A DNA stretch of 32,434 nucleotides from CAZJHX01 sp964545715 (GTDB taxonomy: Bacteria; Myxococcota_A; UBA9042; GCA-2863065), in the NCBI GenBank assembly GCA_964545715.1, contig CAZJHX010000125.1, forward strand, positions 1 through 32,434. Reading direction: 5' to 3'. Below the pieces are notes generated by a model. It searched no databases. It had not been told where the DNA came from and was given only the letters and a program-made list of their open reading frames with translations. A program made the translations under genes and the position numbers. Below are positions 7,425 through 15,981 of the stretch, one piece after another. Position 1 is the stretch's first letter. Every line of letters begins with the position of its first letter.

Positions 7425-9446
7425 CTAGGGCTGTTCGTTGGGCAGCGGCACGATCGGTCGAAAGATCGGACCGTCCGACCGCGCCTTCCGAAACGCCCGC
7501 ATTTTGGCGCGATGCTCAAAATACGTCTTGCGCATCAACCGCCGCACCTTGGGCTGCGTCGTCGCGATATTGACCAGCTCGTCCGGGTCCTTGGCCAGGT
7601 CAAAGATCTCGTCGGGCCCATCACGCCGCCGGTCCCACAGCGTCTTGCGGTTCAGCCGCATCCGCTCGCGCTTGTCGTGAAAGATGTACTTATAGCCGTG
7701 CTTACGGATCCCGTAGCTCCAGCGACCCTCAAAGTAGACCGTGCGCTCCTCCGCCTCCTTGCCGCCCCGCACCAGCGTGGCAAACGACGTACCGAACTGC
7801 TCCGGATAATTCGTGGGCAGCCCCAGCAGGTCCGTGATCGTCGGCGTCAGGCTCACCAACGAGACCTGATCCTTGACCACCCTGCCCTTCAGCTGACCGT
7901 CCAGCCGCATGATCAGCGGCACGTGGATCTCCTCGTCATAGAAGCTCTTGCCGTGATGCCGCGCGATCCGCGTATTCACGTTGTAGCTGTAGCCATCGTG
8001 CCGCAGATCCTGAGCCTCACCGTGGTCGCCCGTGATGATATAGAGCGTCTTCTCGTCCAGCCCCAGCGCGGTCAGCTTGTCCGCGATCCGCCCAAAATAG
8101 TCGTCGCCATAAGCCATCTTGGCCACGTATCGGTGGTCGAAGTACTTGTGATCTCTGGGCAGCCCAGCCTTGTAAACCTGCTCGCGATACTTCCGCGGCG
8201 GGTTGTACGGAAAGTGCGGCGGGTCAAACCACACCAGCAAAAAGAACTTCTGCGCTTTGTGCGCCTCCAGCCATTCGATGATGCCCTCGGTCATCCGCAC
8301 CGTGTTCTCCGGCACCCCGTTGAACTCGCCGACAAAGTCGAAGCCCATGTCCATCGACAGATACTGAAAGCCTGTCAAAAACCCATTGAAGCCCAGATGC
8401 CCGGTCAGGTACCCGGCTTCGTGCAACAGCCGCGGCAGCGACTTCGGCTGCGCCTTGTAAAACTGCTCGCGAAACGCCTTTCCCAGCCCCCACTTGATCT
8501 GAAAGAAGCCGCCCGCCGCCGGCGGCGTCGCCAGGTACATCGAGTAGCTGCCGATGCGCGTCTGATTGCCGACGCTAAACGCCCGACTGAACTGCACAGC
8601 GCCCTTGGAGAACGCGTCCAGCTTGGGAGTCACCGACGGAATGCGCCCCCTCTCTTCGCGCACAGGCGTCAGCAAATCAGCGCGCCCCGAGTCGAACACA
8701 AACATGATCACGTTGTGGTTCATCTCGTCGCCGACCAGCGCCTTCACCGCTGCTCTCCCCGGCGCATCCGCCGCCGACAGGCGCGTGATCACCCGCGGCA
8801 TCGCAAACAAGCCGACCCCGCGGTGCCTGCCCCGGCGCCGCTCCCATCGCTTCTTGCCCAGCGACGGCTTGTCCACCTCGAACACGATCGACACCGTCCG
8901 CCCGGCGTAGGCATCCAGCGGTATGGCCACCTCGTCCCAGGTGTTGCGGAACATGCCGCGCCCGTTCGTCACCTTGCTCCACAGCTCGTTGCCGTCCGCC
9001 GTAACCTTCAGCCGCACCCCCGCCGAGCCCATCCGGACGTACTCCGGCGCAAACAACAGCACCGAGCCCGGCAGCACCTTGACCTCAAACGCGATCCGGC
9101 CCACCAGCGGCACCGCCAGGCAGTCGCGCAGGTCCTTCATCACCCGGTCCACCCGCGTCTTGCGCACGCGCAGGTGCATAAAGCGGTTCTCGCCGTCGCC
9201 GCCCCACGGGTTTTGCACCGTAGTCCCCGCTTTTCTGGCCTTGTCCACCTTGTGATAGAGCGGCCGGCGCGCCGGCAGATAAGGCGACTTGGCCCTGGCC
9301 CCAGCCAGGTGATCGAGAAACGCATACGTGGTCACCCACTGCACGCCGACCCGCTGCCCGACATCACCACCGGAGTTGGCGCCCACGGGCAAAGCCGCCA
9401 ACACCGCTAAAACGCCTACCGCACAGGTGATCAGTCTTCGGAGCAT
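7425..9446 (-). CDS. Exported sulfatase-like protein, alkaline-phosphatase superfamily
   Basis: Exported or membrane-anchored hydrolase/transferase of 673 aa with a signal segment MLRRLITCAVGVLAVLAAL. An N-terminal beta-rich region (about 35-225) with LDAYAGRTVSIVFEV resembles a jelly-roll. The catalytic domain (about 245-600) has metal-site features: NVIMFVFDSGRAD (Asp252), WFDPPHFPYNPP, YIITGDHGEA (Asp474, His475) and ARHHGKSFYDEEIHVPLIM. The usual Cys/Ser of the C/S-x-P-x-R formylglycine motif is absent. GNQTRIGS (Thr296) sits at that place, which recalls the Thr nucleophile of LtaS-type phosphoglycerol or phosphoethanolamine transferases. Upstream in-frame starts exist at 9464 (ATG) and 9485 (TTG); 9446 was chosen for the signal peptide and promoter geometry. 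It heads the operon with rarA. Confidence 0.85.
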   Translation of the reverse strand: MLRRLITCAVGVLAVLAALPVGANSGGDVGQRVGVQWVTTYAFLDHLAGARAKSPYLPARRPLYHKVDKARKAGTTVQNPWGGDGENRFMHLRVRKTRVDRVMKDLRDCLAVPLVGRIAFEVKVLPGSVLLFAPEYVRMGSAGVRLKVTADGNELWSKVTNGRGMFRNTWDEVAIPLDAYAGRTVSIVFEVDKPSLGKKRWERRRGRHRGVGLFAMPRVITRLSAADAPGRAAVKALVGDEMNHNVIMFVFDSGRADLLTPVREERGRIPSVTPKLDAFSKGAVQFSRAFSVGNQTRIGSYSMYLATPPAAGGFFQIKWGLGKAFREQFYKAQPKSLPRLLHEAGYLTGHLGFNGFLTGFQYLSMDMGFDFVGEFNGVPENTVRMTEGIIEWLEAHKAQKFFLLVWFDPPHFPYNPPRKYREQVYKAGLPRDHKYFDHRYVAKMAYGDDYFGRIADKLTALGLDEKTLYIITGDHGEAQDLRHDGYSYNVNTRIARHHGKSFYDEEIHVPLIMRLDGQLKGRVVKDQVSLVSLTPTITDLLGLPTNYPEQFGTSFATLVRGGKEAEERTVYFEGRWSYGIRKHGYKYIFHDKRERMRLNRKTLWDRRRDGPDEIFDLAKDPDELVNIATTQPKVRRLMRKTYFEHRAKMRAFRKARSDGPIFRPIVPLPNEQP

Positions 9447-9456
9447 GAGTCGGCTG

Positions 9457-9485
9457 GTTATCATCCGCGCCGCGAGCGTTGTCAA
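9457..9485 (-). promoter_or_regulatory. Predicted sigma-70 promoter of the sulfatase-rarA operon
   Basis: On the minus strand TTGACA (9485-9480) is followed after 17 bp by GATAAC (9462-9457). The predicted transcript would begin near 9450, only a few bases before the ATG at 9446. The -35 box overlaps the -35 box of the guaB promoter on the other strand. Confidence 0.5.
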
Positions 9486-9507
9486 CGAACGGGTGGTGCC
9501 TTATAAT
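9479..9507 (+). promoter_or_regulatory. Predicted sigma-70 promoter of guaBA
   Basis: TTGTCA (9479-9484) and a perfect TATAAT (9502-9507) are separated by 17 bp. Transcription would start near 9514, leaving a leader of roughly 37 bases before the guaB ATG at 9551. Confidence 0.8.
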
Positions 9508-9550
9508 GCGCCGCAATTGCCGCGAGGGCCTCCGAAGCACTGAAAACGCT

Positions 9551-11005
9551 ATGAATTCTAAAGACTTACGACAGGCCTATACGTTCGACGACGTGCTCAT
9601 GGTGCCCTCCTACAGCGAGGTCCTGCCATCGAGCGTCGATCTCACCACGCGACTCACCGAGCGCGTTACTTTGAACCTGCCCTTCGTGTCCGCCGCGATG
9701 GACTCCGTGACCGAGGGACGCATGGCCATCGCCATGGCGCGCGCCGGCGGTCTGGGCATCGTCCACAAGAACCTCGGCCCCGAGCGCCAGGCGGCCGAAG
9801 TGCTCAAGGTCAAGCGGTCCGAGTCCCGTTTCATCGAAGACCCGGTCACCGTCGCGCCCGACATGCGCATCAGCGCCGCCCGCGCCCTGATGAAGGAAAA
9901 GAACATCAGCGGCCTCCCGGTCCTCGAGGGCGGCAAGCTGGTCGGCATCCTGACCAAGCGCGACCTCCGCTTTCCGTTGGACGTCGACTGCAGCGTCGCC
10001 GACCGCATGTCGACCAAGCTCGTCACCGCGCCCAAAGGCACGCCGCTGGAGGACTGCAAGCGCCTGCTCTTTGACAATCGCATCGAGAAGCTGCCCCTGG
10101 TCGGCAAAGACGGCGAGCTGCGCGGCCTGGTTACCGTCCGTGACATCGACAAGGTGCGCGACTACCCCGACGCCGCCAAAGACGACCAGGGCCGCCTGCT
10201 GGTCGGGGCCGCCATGAGCACCGGCGCCCACGAGCTGACACGCGCCGAGGCCCTGCTCAGCGCGGGCGTCGACGTGCTGGTCGTCGACACCGCCCACGGC
10301 CACTCCAAGGGCGTCCTCGACCAGGTCCGCGCCGTCAAAGACGCCTGGCCCGGCGCCCAGATCGTGGCCGGCAACGTCGCCACCGCCGAGGCCACTAAGG
10401 CCCTGTTCGAGGCCGGCGCCGACTGCGTCAAAGTCGGCATCGGCCCCGGGTCCATCTGCACCACGCGCGTCATCGCCGGCGTCGGCGTCCCGCAGTTCAC
10501 CGCGGTACGCGACTGCTCAGCCGTCGCCAAGTCCTTCGGCCGCGCGATCATCGCCGACGGCGGCATCAAGTTCTCCGGCGACGCGGTCAAGGCCCTGGCG
10601 GCCGGCGCCAACGTCGTCATGGTCGGCAGCCTCTTCGCCGGCACCGACGAGGCGCCCGGCGACGTCATCCTCTACCAGGGTCGCAGCTACAAGGTGTATC
10701 GCGGCATGGGCTCCATCGGCGCCATGAAAGAGGGGTCCAAGGACCGCTACTTCCAGTCCGACGTCGATGAGGGCAAGCTGGTCCCCGAAGGCATCGAGGG
10801 ACGCGTCCCGTACAAGGGCCCCATCTCGGACAGCCTCTATCAACTGGCGGGCGGCGTGCGCTCAGGCATGGGCTATGCCGGCTGCGGCAACCTCAAGTCG
10901 CTGCACGAAAACGCCCGCTTCGTGCAGATCACCGGCGCCGGGCTCGCAGAGAGCCACGTGCACGACGTCATCATCACCAGGGAAGCCCCCAACTACAACC
11001 GCTAG
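9551..11005 (+). CDS. guaB: IMP dehydrogenase
   Basis: Cytoplasmic enzyme of 484 aa that oxidises IMP to XMP with NAD+, the first committed step of GMP synthesis. The ATG at 9551 gives the standard N-terminus (AYTFDDVLMVPSYSEVLPS). A TIM barrel is interrupted by two CBS domains (about 94-145 and 155-205; NISGLPVLEGGKLVGILTKRDL is the first core). Catalytic Cys303 lies in GPGSICTTR, and the flap region carries GSKDRYFQ. Length and motifs are complete. It is ten bases from guaA in one operon and has a strong upstream promoter with TATAAT at 9502. Earlier in-frame codons overlap that promoter and are not expected to be translated. Confidence 0.98.
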   Translation: MNSKDLRQAYTFDDVLMVPSYSEVLPSSVDLTTRLTERVTLNLPFVSAAMDSVTEGRMAIAMARAGGLGIVHKNLGPERQAAEVLKVKRSESRFIEDPVTVAPDMRISAARALMKEKNISGLPVLEGGKLVGILTKRDLRFPLDVDCSVADRMSTKLVTAPKGTPLEDCKRLLFDNRIEKLPLVGKDGELRGLVTVRDIDKVRDYPDAAKDDQGRLLVGAAMSTGAHELTRAEALLSAGVDVLVVDTAHGHSKGVLDQVRAVKDAWPGAQIVAGNVATAEATKALFEAGADCVKVGIGPGSICTTRVIAGVGVPQFTAVRDCSAVAKSFGRAIIADGGIKFSGDAVKALAAGANVVMVGSLFAGTDEAPGDVILYQGRSYKVYRGMGSIGAMKEGSKDRYFQSDVDEGKLVPEGIEGRVPYKGPISDSLYQLAGGVRSGMGYAGCGNLKSLHENARFVQITGAGLAESHVHDVIITREAPNYNR

Positions 11006-11015
11006 GAGCCCAGAC

Positions 11016-12563
11016 ATGGCGACCGACCGCATCCTGGTGCTCGACTTCGGCAGTCAGACCACCCAACTCATCGCGCGACGCGTCCGCGAGGCGGGCGTCT
11101 ACTGCGAAATCCACCCGTTCAACGAGGATCTCGAGAAGATCAAGGCCTTTGACCCCGCCGGCATCGTGCTGTCAGGCGGACCGGCCAGCGTGTACGACGA
11201 CGACGCGCCCATGTGCGCCGACGGCGTCTTCGAACTCGGGCTGCCCCTGCTGGGCATCTGCTACGGCATGCAGGCGATGACCGTACGCAGCGGCGGGCGT
11301 GTGGAAGCCGGCGACCATCGCGAGTTCGGGCGCGCGCACCTCGAGATCGACCGTCATGTGGGCCTGTTCACGGGGCTGGAGCCCGTCGACAACGAGCAGG
11401 TCTGGATGAGCCACGGCGACAAGATCATCGATCTGCCCCAGGGCTTTGAGGTTATCGCCCACTCCACAAACGGCGTCACCGCGGCCGTGCGCCACCGCGA
11501 CAAGCCGTGGTTCGGCGTGCAGTTCCACCCCGAGGTCGTCCACACGCCGCGCGGTCCGGAGATGATCCAGCACTTTGTGTCCGACGTCTGCGGCTGCGAG
11601 TCGACCTGGAACATGAAGTCGTTCGCCGAGCGAACCATCGTCCGGCTGCGGGAGCAGATCGGCACCGACAAGATCATCTGCGGCCTCTCCGGCGGCGTCG
11701 ACTCGTCCGTGGTCGCCATGCTGCTGCACGAGGCTGTGGGCGAACAGCTGCACTGCGTCTTTGTCGACAATGGGCTGCTGCGATACCGCGAGGCCGAGGA
11801 CGTCGTCCGAATCTTTGGGGACGAGCTGGGGTTCAACCTGACCTTCGTCGACGCGTCCGACCGCTTTCTGGACCAGCTGGCGGGCGTGTCCGACCCCGAG
11901 GTCAAGCGCAAGCGGATCGGCCACACGTTCATCGACGTGTTCGAGGACGCGGCCAAGGAGATCCAGGACGTCAAGTACCTGGCGCAGGGCACGCTCTACC
12001 CGGACGTCGTGGAGTCCGTCTCCGTCCGCGGCGGCCCCTCGTCCATGATCAAGAGTCACCACAACGTCGGCGGCCTGCCCGACCGGCTGAACTTTGAGTT
12101 GGTCGAGCCGCTGCGCGAGCTCTTCAAAGACGAGGTGCGCGCCGTCGGTCGCGAGCTGGGCCTGCCCGAGCCGGTCCTGATGCGCCAGCCCTTCCCGGGG
12201 CCTGGATTGGCCGTGCGGATCCTGGGCGACATCACCCGTGACAAGGTCACCACGCTGCAGCTGGCGGACAAGATCACGCAGGAGGAGCTTGCCCGCCACG
12301 ACTTCGTATCCGAGATCTGGCAGTCGTTCACAGTGCTGCTGCCGGTCAAAACCGTCGGCGTCATGGGCGATCACCGGACGTATGAGAATGTTGCGGCCGT
12401 TCGCGCCGTCTCATCTTTGGATGGAATGACGGCCGATTGGTATCCTGTTCCACACTCGGTGCTTTCGGTCATCTCGAGCCGGATCATCAACGAGGTGCGC
12501 GGCATCAATCGTGTCGTCTACGACATCTCATCCAAGCCTCCGGGCACGATCGAGTGGGAGTGA
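11016..12563 (+). CDS. guaA: GMP synthase (glutamine-hydrolysing)
   Basis: Cytoplasmic enzyme of 515 aa that aminates XMP to GMP with glutamine and ATP. The class I amidotransferase domain (1-190) has LSGGPASVYD, nucleophile Cys82 in LLGICYGMQ, and His171/Glu173 in VQFHPEV. The ATP pyrophosphatase domain follows, with P-loop SGGVDS at 225-230. The C-terminal dimerisation domain ends in PPGTIEWE, typical of the family. AGGAG (11004-11008) stands 7 bases before the ATG. It directly follows guaB, and two exported proteins of unknown function follow closely in the same direction. Confidence 0.98.
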   Translation: MATDRILVLDFGSQTTQLIARRVREAGVYCEIHPFNEDLEKIKAFDPAGIVLSGGPASVYDDDAPMCADGVFELGLPLLGICYGMQAMTVRSGGRVEAGDHREFGRAHLEIDRHVGLFTGLEPVDNEQVWMSHGDKIIDLPQGFEVIAHSTNGVTAAVRHRDKPWFGVQFHPEVVHTPRGPEMIQHFVSDVCGCESTWNMKSFAERTIVRLREQIGTDKIICGLSGGVDSSVVAMLLHEAVGEQLHCVFVDNGLLRYREAEDVVRIFGDELGFNLTFVDASDRFLDQLAGVSDPEVKRKRIGHTFIDVFEDAAKEIQDVKYLAQGTLYPDVVESVSVRGGPSSMIKSHHNVGGLPDRLNFELVEPLRELFKDEVRAVGRELGLPEPVLMRQPFPGPGLAVRILGDITRDKVTTLQLADKITQEELARHDFVSEIWQSFTVLLPVKTVGVMGDHRTYENVAAVRAVSSLDGMTADWYPVPHSVLSVISSRIINEVRGINRVVYDISSKPPGTIEWE

Positions 12564-12576
12564 AACGAGACCGCTA

Positions 12577-13644
12577 ATGAGCAGCAAGACCACGACACAC
12601 GCCTTGCTCATCGCCGTCGCGCTGCTGCTGTCCGCGCCGTCCGCGCACTCCCGCAACAAGACCGACGGCTGGATCGTCGTCCCGGCGTTGATGAGCAAGC
12701 GCGACGCAGCCGCTCAACCGGGCTTCGTGCCGCCACACGTCTGGATCTACGACGAAGTCGGTCAGCTGCTCCCCAGCAACAAGGCCCGCAGCGCGTACGA
12801 CGTGGGCGAGCGCATCCAGCTGCCCGAGGGCTGGTACCAGGTCGAGGTCGGCAACCTGCAGCACAAGCGCAACCGCGCCAAGCTGTTCGTCAAGGCCCGC
12901 AAGGTCACGGTCGTGCCGACCGGGCTGATCGTCGTATCGGTGGAGGACGCGGACCAGCAGCCGCGCGACGTCTGCAACCGCTGGTCCGGCAAGCTGTTCG
13001 TCTCGCTGCCGCTGGATCCCAAGCCAGGTCCCGTAATCGGAACCAACCGCGAGGCCGGCGAGCACTCGGTCGGCATCGTTCAGGTCACCGCCGGGTACTA
13101 CAACATCCAATGGAACCGCTTCTTCATCGCCATGGATGTGAAGCCTGACCACCGCCTGATGCTGCAGACCGGCCAGGTCGGGCCCATGCCGCAAAAGACC
13201 TACAGCTTTCATATGAAGAAGGGCCACGCCGCGGACAACCCCGGCCTGCGCCTGTGCGCCAAGCGGTCCACCCGGGTCCTGGCGCGCACGTATTGGGGGA
13301 CCTACAACAAACAGATCGCGTCTTATCCGTTCAAAGAGCGCGTGTGGGAGCAGATCACCGTCGAGGTTCCGGAGTCGCGGTCAGGGCCATACCGAAAGAT
13401 GCGCGCCCAGAAAGTCCCCGGCGCCAAGTATCGCGGCCCGGGCTCTGACCCCGTGCTGTTGTGGGAGCAGGAGCCGCAGGTGCTGCCCGACGCGCCCAAA
13501 CCGGACGCCGCACCGACGCCGGACGCCGCACCGACGCCGGACGCCACACCGACGCCGGACGCCACGCCGAAGCCCGCGCCCAAACCGGAGAAGCCCGACG
13601 TCCCTGAGACCAGGTCGGAGCTCATTCCGACACCGAGCCCGTAG
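12577..13644 (+). CDS. Exported protein with C-terminal Pro-Asp-Ala repeats, function unknown
   Basis: Protein of 355 aa with a signal peptide (MSSKTTTHALLIAVALLLSAPSAHS). No domain was recognised. The body is beta-rich in appearance, with repeated basic segments such as GWYQVEVGNLQHKRNRAKLFVKARK that look like immunoglobulin-like or PEGA-like strands. The last 50 residues are low-complexity (PTPDA repeats, then PKPAPKPEKP), a likely cell-wall-spanning or flexible tail. It begins 13 bases after guaA, so it is probably cotranscribed, but a role in purine metabolism is not suggested by the sequence. Confidence 0.7.
   Translation: MSSKTTTHALLIAVALLLSAPSAHSRNKTDGWIVVPALMSKRDAAAQPGFVPPHVWIYDEVGQLLPSNKARSAYDVGERIQLPEGWYQVEVGNLQHKRNRAKLFVKARKVTVVPTGLIVVSVEDADQQPRDVCNRWSGKLFVSLPLDPKPGPVIGTNREAGEHSVGIVQVTAGYYNIQWNRFFIAMDVKPDHRLMLQTGQVGPMPQKTYSFHMKKGHAADNPGLRLCAKRSTRVLARTYWGTYNKQIASYPFKERVWEQITVEVPESRSGPYRKMRAQKVPGAKYRGPGSDPVLLWEQEPQVLPDAPKPDAAPTPDAAPTPDATPTPDATPKPAPKPEKPDVPETRSELIPTPSP
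13500..13572 (+). repeat. 18-bp tandem repeat encoding PDAxPT
   Basis: About four copies of an 18-bp unit (CCGGACGCCGCACCGACG, with A or T variants) encode the PDAAPT/PDATPT tail of the upstream exported protein. Confidence 0.8.
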
Positions 13645-13650
13645 GCCATC

Positions 13651-14430
13651 GTGGGCCGCGTGCTACTCGCCCTGTTCAGCGTCGCATGTCTCACCACCAG
13701 TGCGACCGCTGCGCAGCCGGCGCTGATGCTGCTGACCGAACACCAACCAAATGGCGACGTCCTGTACTGGTGGCACTGCGGTGAGCGACAGCCGCAGCCC
13801 TTCTCAGACCGACTGGCGCCTCATCTGACGCGGCTGGGCCTGCGCGTCATCGACCGCTGCGACAAGCTCGAAACGCCGATCCACAAGAGCTTTCAGAAGC
13901 CCGACCTGAAGCCGTTTCAGCAGGCCAATCTCGGCAACGCGCTGGAGGCCAAGCGACTGATTACGGGCGCGCTCCATCTGACGACAAAGCCCGCAGTCGC
14001 GACCCTGGGGCTCGCGCACGTCGAGGCCGCCGTCACGTTGGAGATCAGCGACCTGGACTCCGGCGACCGCCTGGGCACGCTGAGTCATGTCGGGCACGGC
14101 TTTGACAGTGACGCGCATATCGCGGGCCAGCGGGCGCTCGACATCCTGCTGGCGCGCGTGCTCGTCAGCGTGCCCGACGTGTTCAAGCAGCGAGCGACCG
14201 CGCCGACGTCCACAACGCGCGTTCGCTTGCGCGGCGTGGCCCGGCCGACCGATCTCGACGCTCAGATCGCCCGCGCCAGAGCCGTTACGTCGGTGCGCGC
14301 GGTGACGGTGCTGGAGCTGACCAGACGGGGCGCCCTGCTCCGGGTCGACCCTCCGGCAGCCGCGGCCGCAGTCGTGCGGTCGCTGACGGCCGCCGGGGTC
14401 GACACCTCACTCGAAGCTCAGAACTTGTAG
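13651..14430 (+). CDS. Exported protein of unknown function
   Basis: Protein of 259 aa starting with GTG, 6 bases after the preceding gene, with a signal peptide (MGRVLLALFSVACLTTSATA). The middle (about 45-165) has alternating strands and helices, with AKRLITGALHL and VEAAVTLEISDLDSGDRLG. This is reminiscent of TolB-N/CsgG-like envelope proteins, but the match is weak. The last 75 residues may form a second small alpha/beta domain (VRLRGVARPTDLDAQI...GALLRVDP). Its end overlaps the end of the convergent YkgJ gene by 13 bp. Function not recognised. Confidence 0.65.
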   Translation: MGRVLLALFSVACLTTSATAAQPALMLLTEHQPNGDVLYWWHCGERQPQPFSDRLAPHLTRLGLRVIDRCDKLETPIHKSFQKPDLKPFQQANLGNALEAKRLITGALHLTTKPAVATLGLAHVEAAVTLEISDLDSGDRLGTLSHVGHGFDSDAHIAGQRALDILLARVLVSVPDVFKQRATAPTSTTRVRLRGVARPTDLDAQIARARAVTSVRAVTVLELTRRGALLRVDPPAAAAAVVRSLTAAGVDTSLEAQNL

Positions 14431-15935
14431 AGCTCCAGCCGCTCGTCGGGATCCGGCAGCTCCGGTCCCGAGGCAACCAGCGCCGGCAGCCGCCGATAGA
14501 AGAGATCCTCCACCAACTCGTCGTGCAGCCGAAACGCCTGCATGAAGTCCTGGTTGCGCAGCAGAAAACGCACGACTACCACGGCGTCCAGCACGTCCTG
14601 TGCGACCAGATGGCGACGCTTGACCTGGCGCGCGCGCCGAATCATCAAGCCCTTGGCCGCAAACCAGCTGAACGCCAGCCGAGCCAGACCCAGAGTCATC
14701 GTCTTTGCGGAGATGAGGTCCTTGCCCATGATGTGGTGATGGACCAGCTCCACAAAGATGTCGCGCTGGTCGGCCCGCTCCACGGGCTGCACGACCCGTC
14801 GCATCTCCGGGCGCATGGTGCGCAGCCCGTCCGTCAACAGCTCCAGGCTCTCGGTGTGCACGACGTGGCGCTCGTCCTCGCGGTGAAAGCCGGTCTGCAG
14901 CTGATCGCAGGTGTTGCACATCGCCGCGATCAGCGTGTCCAAATCCACCGCCAATGACGCGGCGTCACAGCCGTTACCCACCGCGGTATCGTCGCGACCG
15001 CGCTGCGCTTCGACCACCTTGCGCAGCGCGACCAACGCGGCCGGCGGGTTGGCCCGGTTGGCCTCCACCGCAGCGTGCAGCGCCTCTTCCACCGGATTGT
15101 AGTCCCGCCAGGTCAGTGGCGTGGCGCCGTCCAGCATGATGATCGGGCGCACACGGGGCAACGGAGCCAGCGCCAACAGCTTGCGCAAGTCGGCCTCCTG
15201 GTCCTTGAGCGGCGTCCCTTGGCGCGCATCGACGAAGCCGCGACACTCCATCTGCAGGCTGACCGCGACGCCGTCCGGGGTGGCGATGAACTGATACGGA
15301 AAGAGCCGGCAGACCCGCGGCTTGGCGTCGCCGCCGTATTGCCCGTGAATCGTACAGCGGCGATCGTCGGCTAGAAAGATGCAGGACCCGCCGCGCGAGT
15401 GGCAGACGACCTGCTCCTCGTACCCCGCCGGCGTCTTGACGGGCAGCCGAAAGAACAGGCCCTTGTCCGTGCGGGTCAGGTCCGCCAGGTCGTCGAACTT
15501 GTCCGACAGGCCTTCGAGAATATCCGCCTGGACGGGCCCGACGTTGTGGCCGCCGCAGCAGGAGCCGCACATCGTGCAGCTGAAGGCGGCGTCCTCGCGA
15601 ATGATCAGCGGAACTGTGGCGGGGTCGCGCTGTTGCTGCTCCCGTCCGGCCCGCGCCGAGTCCAAAAACGCGTTTGTCCGGTCGCTTTGCAGCAGGTGCA
15701 GGCGCCCCAGGAAGCTGACGGTACGCTCGATCAGCTCCGGCTCCACCCCGGTCAGGTCGGCCAGCTCCTCCATTGTGCGCGCCGCGTCCAGCGCCTGGAC
15801 GACCGCCAGCCCGGTTCTGTCGAGCTTCATCCGCTGGCCCAGCTCGGGATCCGAGAGGACGGCCACAAACGCGTCGTCACCCTCGCGGGGCTCGATGACG
15901 AGGTCGGATCTGAGCGGCGGGATGCTTGCTGACAT
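14418..15935 (-). CDS. YkgJ-family Cys-cluster protein with PqqD-like N-terminal region
   Basis: Cytoplasmic protein of 505 aa. The central part matches the YkgJ/FliB zinc- or iron-chelating domain (PF03692): CTMCGSCC (Cys120, 123, 126, 127), then Cys178, C185IFL, C194TIH and P.VCRLFPY (Cys209). The N-terminal 85 residues (SDPELGQRMKLDRTGLAVVQAL...TMEELADLTG...FLGRLHLL) have the pattern of a PqqD-like winged helix. The C-terminal half (about 235-505) is helical, has CxxC at 340-343, and has no recognised motif. Relatives bind metal or Fe-S clusters; some (FliB) methylate flagellin. The start at 15935 gives the sensible domain boundary; the frame upstream overlaps the divergent gene. Its exact reaction is unknown. 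Confidence 0.8.
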   Translation of the reverse strand: MSASIPPLRSDLVIEPREGDDAFVAVLSDPELGQRMKLDRTGLAVVQALDAARTMEELADLTGVEPELIERTVSFLGRLHLLQSDRTNAFLDSARAGREQQQRDPATVPLIIREDAAFSCTMCGSCCGGHNVGPVQADILEGLSDKFDDLADLTRTDKGLFFRLPVKTPAGYEEQVVCHSRGGSCIFLADDRRCTIHGQYGGDAKPRVCRLFPYQFIATPDGVAVSLQMECRGFVDARQGTPLKDQEADLRKLLALAPLPRVRPIIMLDGATPLTWRDYNPVEEALHAAVEANRANPPAALVALRKVVEAQRGRDDTAVGNGCDAASLAVDLDTLIAAMCNTCDQLQTGFHREDERHVVHTESLELLTDGLRTMRPEMRRVVQPVERADQRDIFVELVHHHIMGKDLISAKTMTLGLARLAFSWFAAKGLMIRRARQVKRRHLVAQDVLDAVVVVRFLLRNQDFMQAFRLHDELVEDLFYRRLPALVASGPELPDPDERLELYKF

Positions 15936-15981
15936 GCAGGCCGAACGGTAGCATGACCGGCCGGGTTGGAGGAACACGCGG

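Noticed and set aside
7299..9410. Long plus-strand open frame across rarA and the sulfatase-like gene
   Set aside because: Arg/His/Pro-rich shadow with no motif; both minus-strand genes have clear conserved motifs.
7425..9446. Arylsulfatase with formylglycine site
   Set aside because: No C/S-x-P-x-R motif was found in the expected place; only the general superfamily call is kept.
13500..13572. CRISPR array or minisatellite outside a gene
   Set aside because: The repeat is in frame, lacks spacers and encodes the protein tail.
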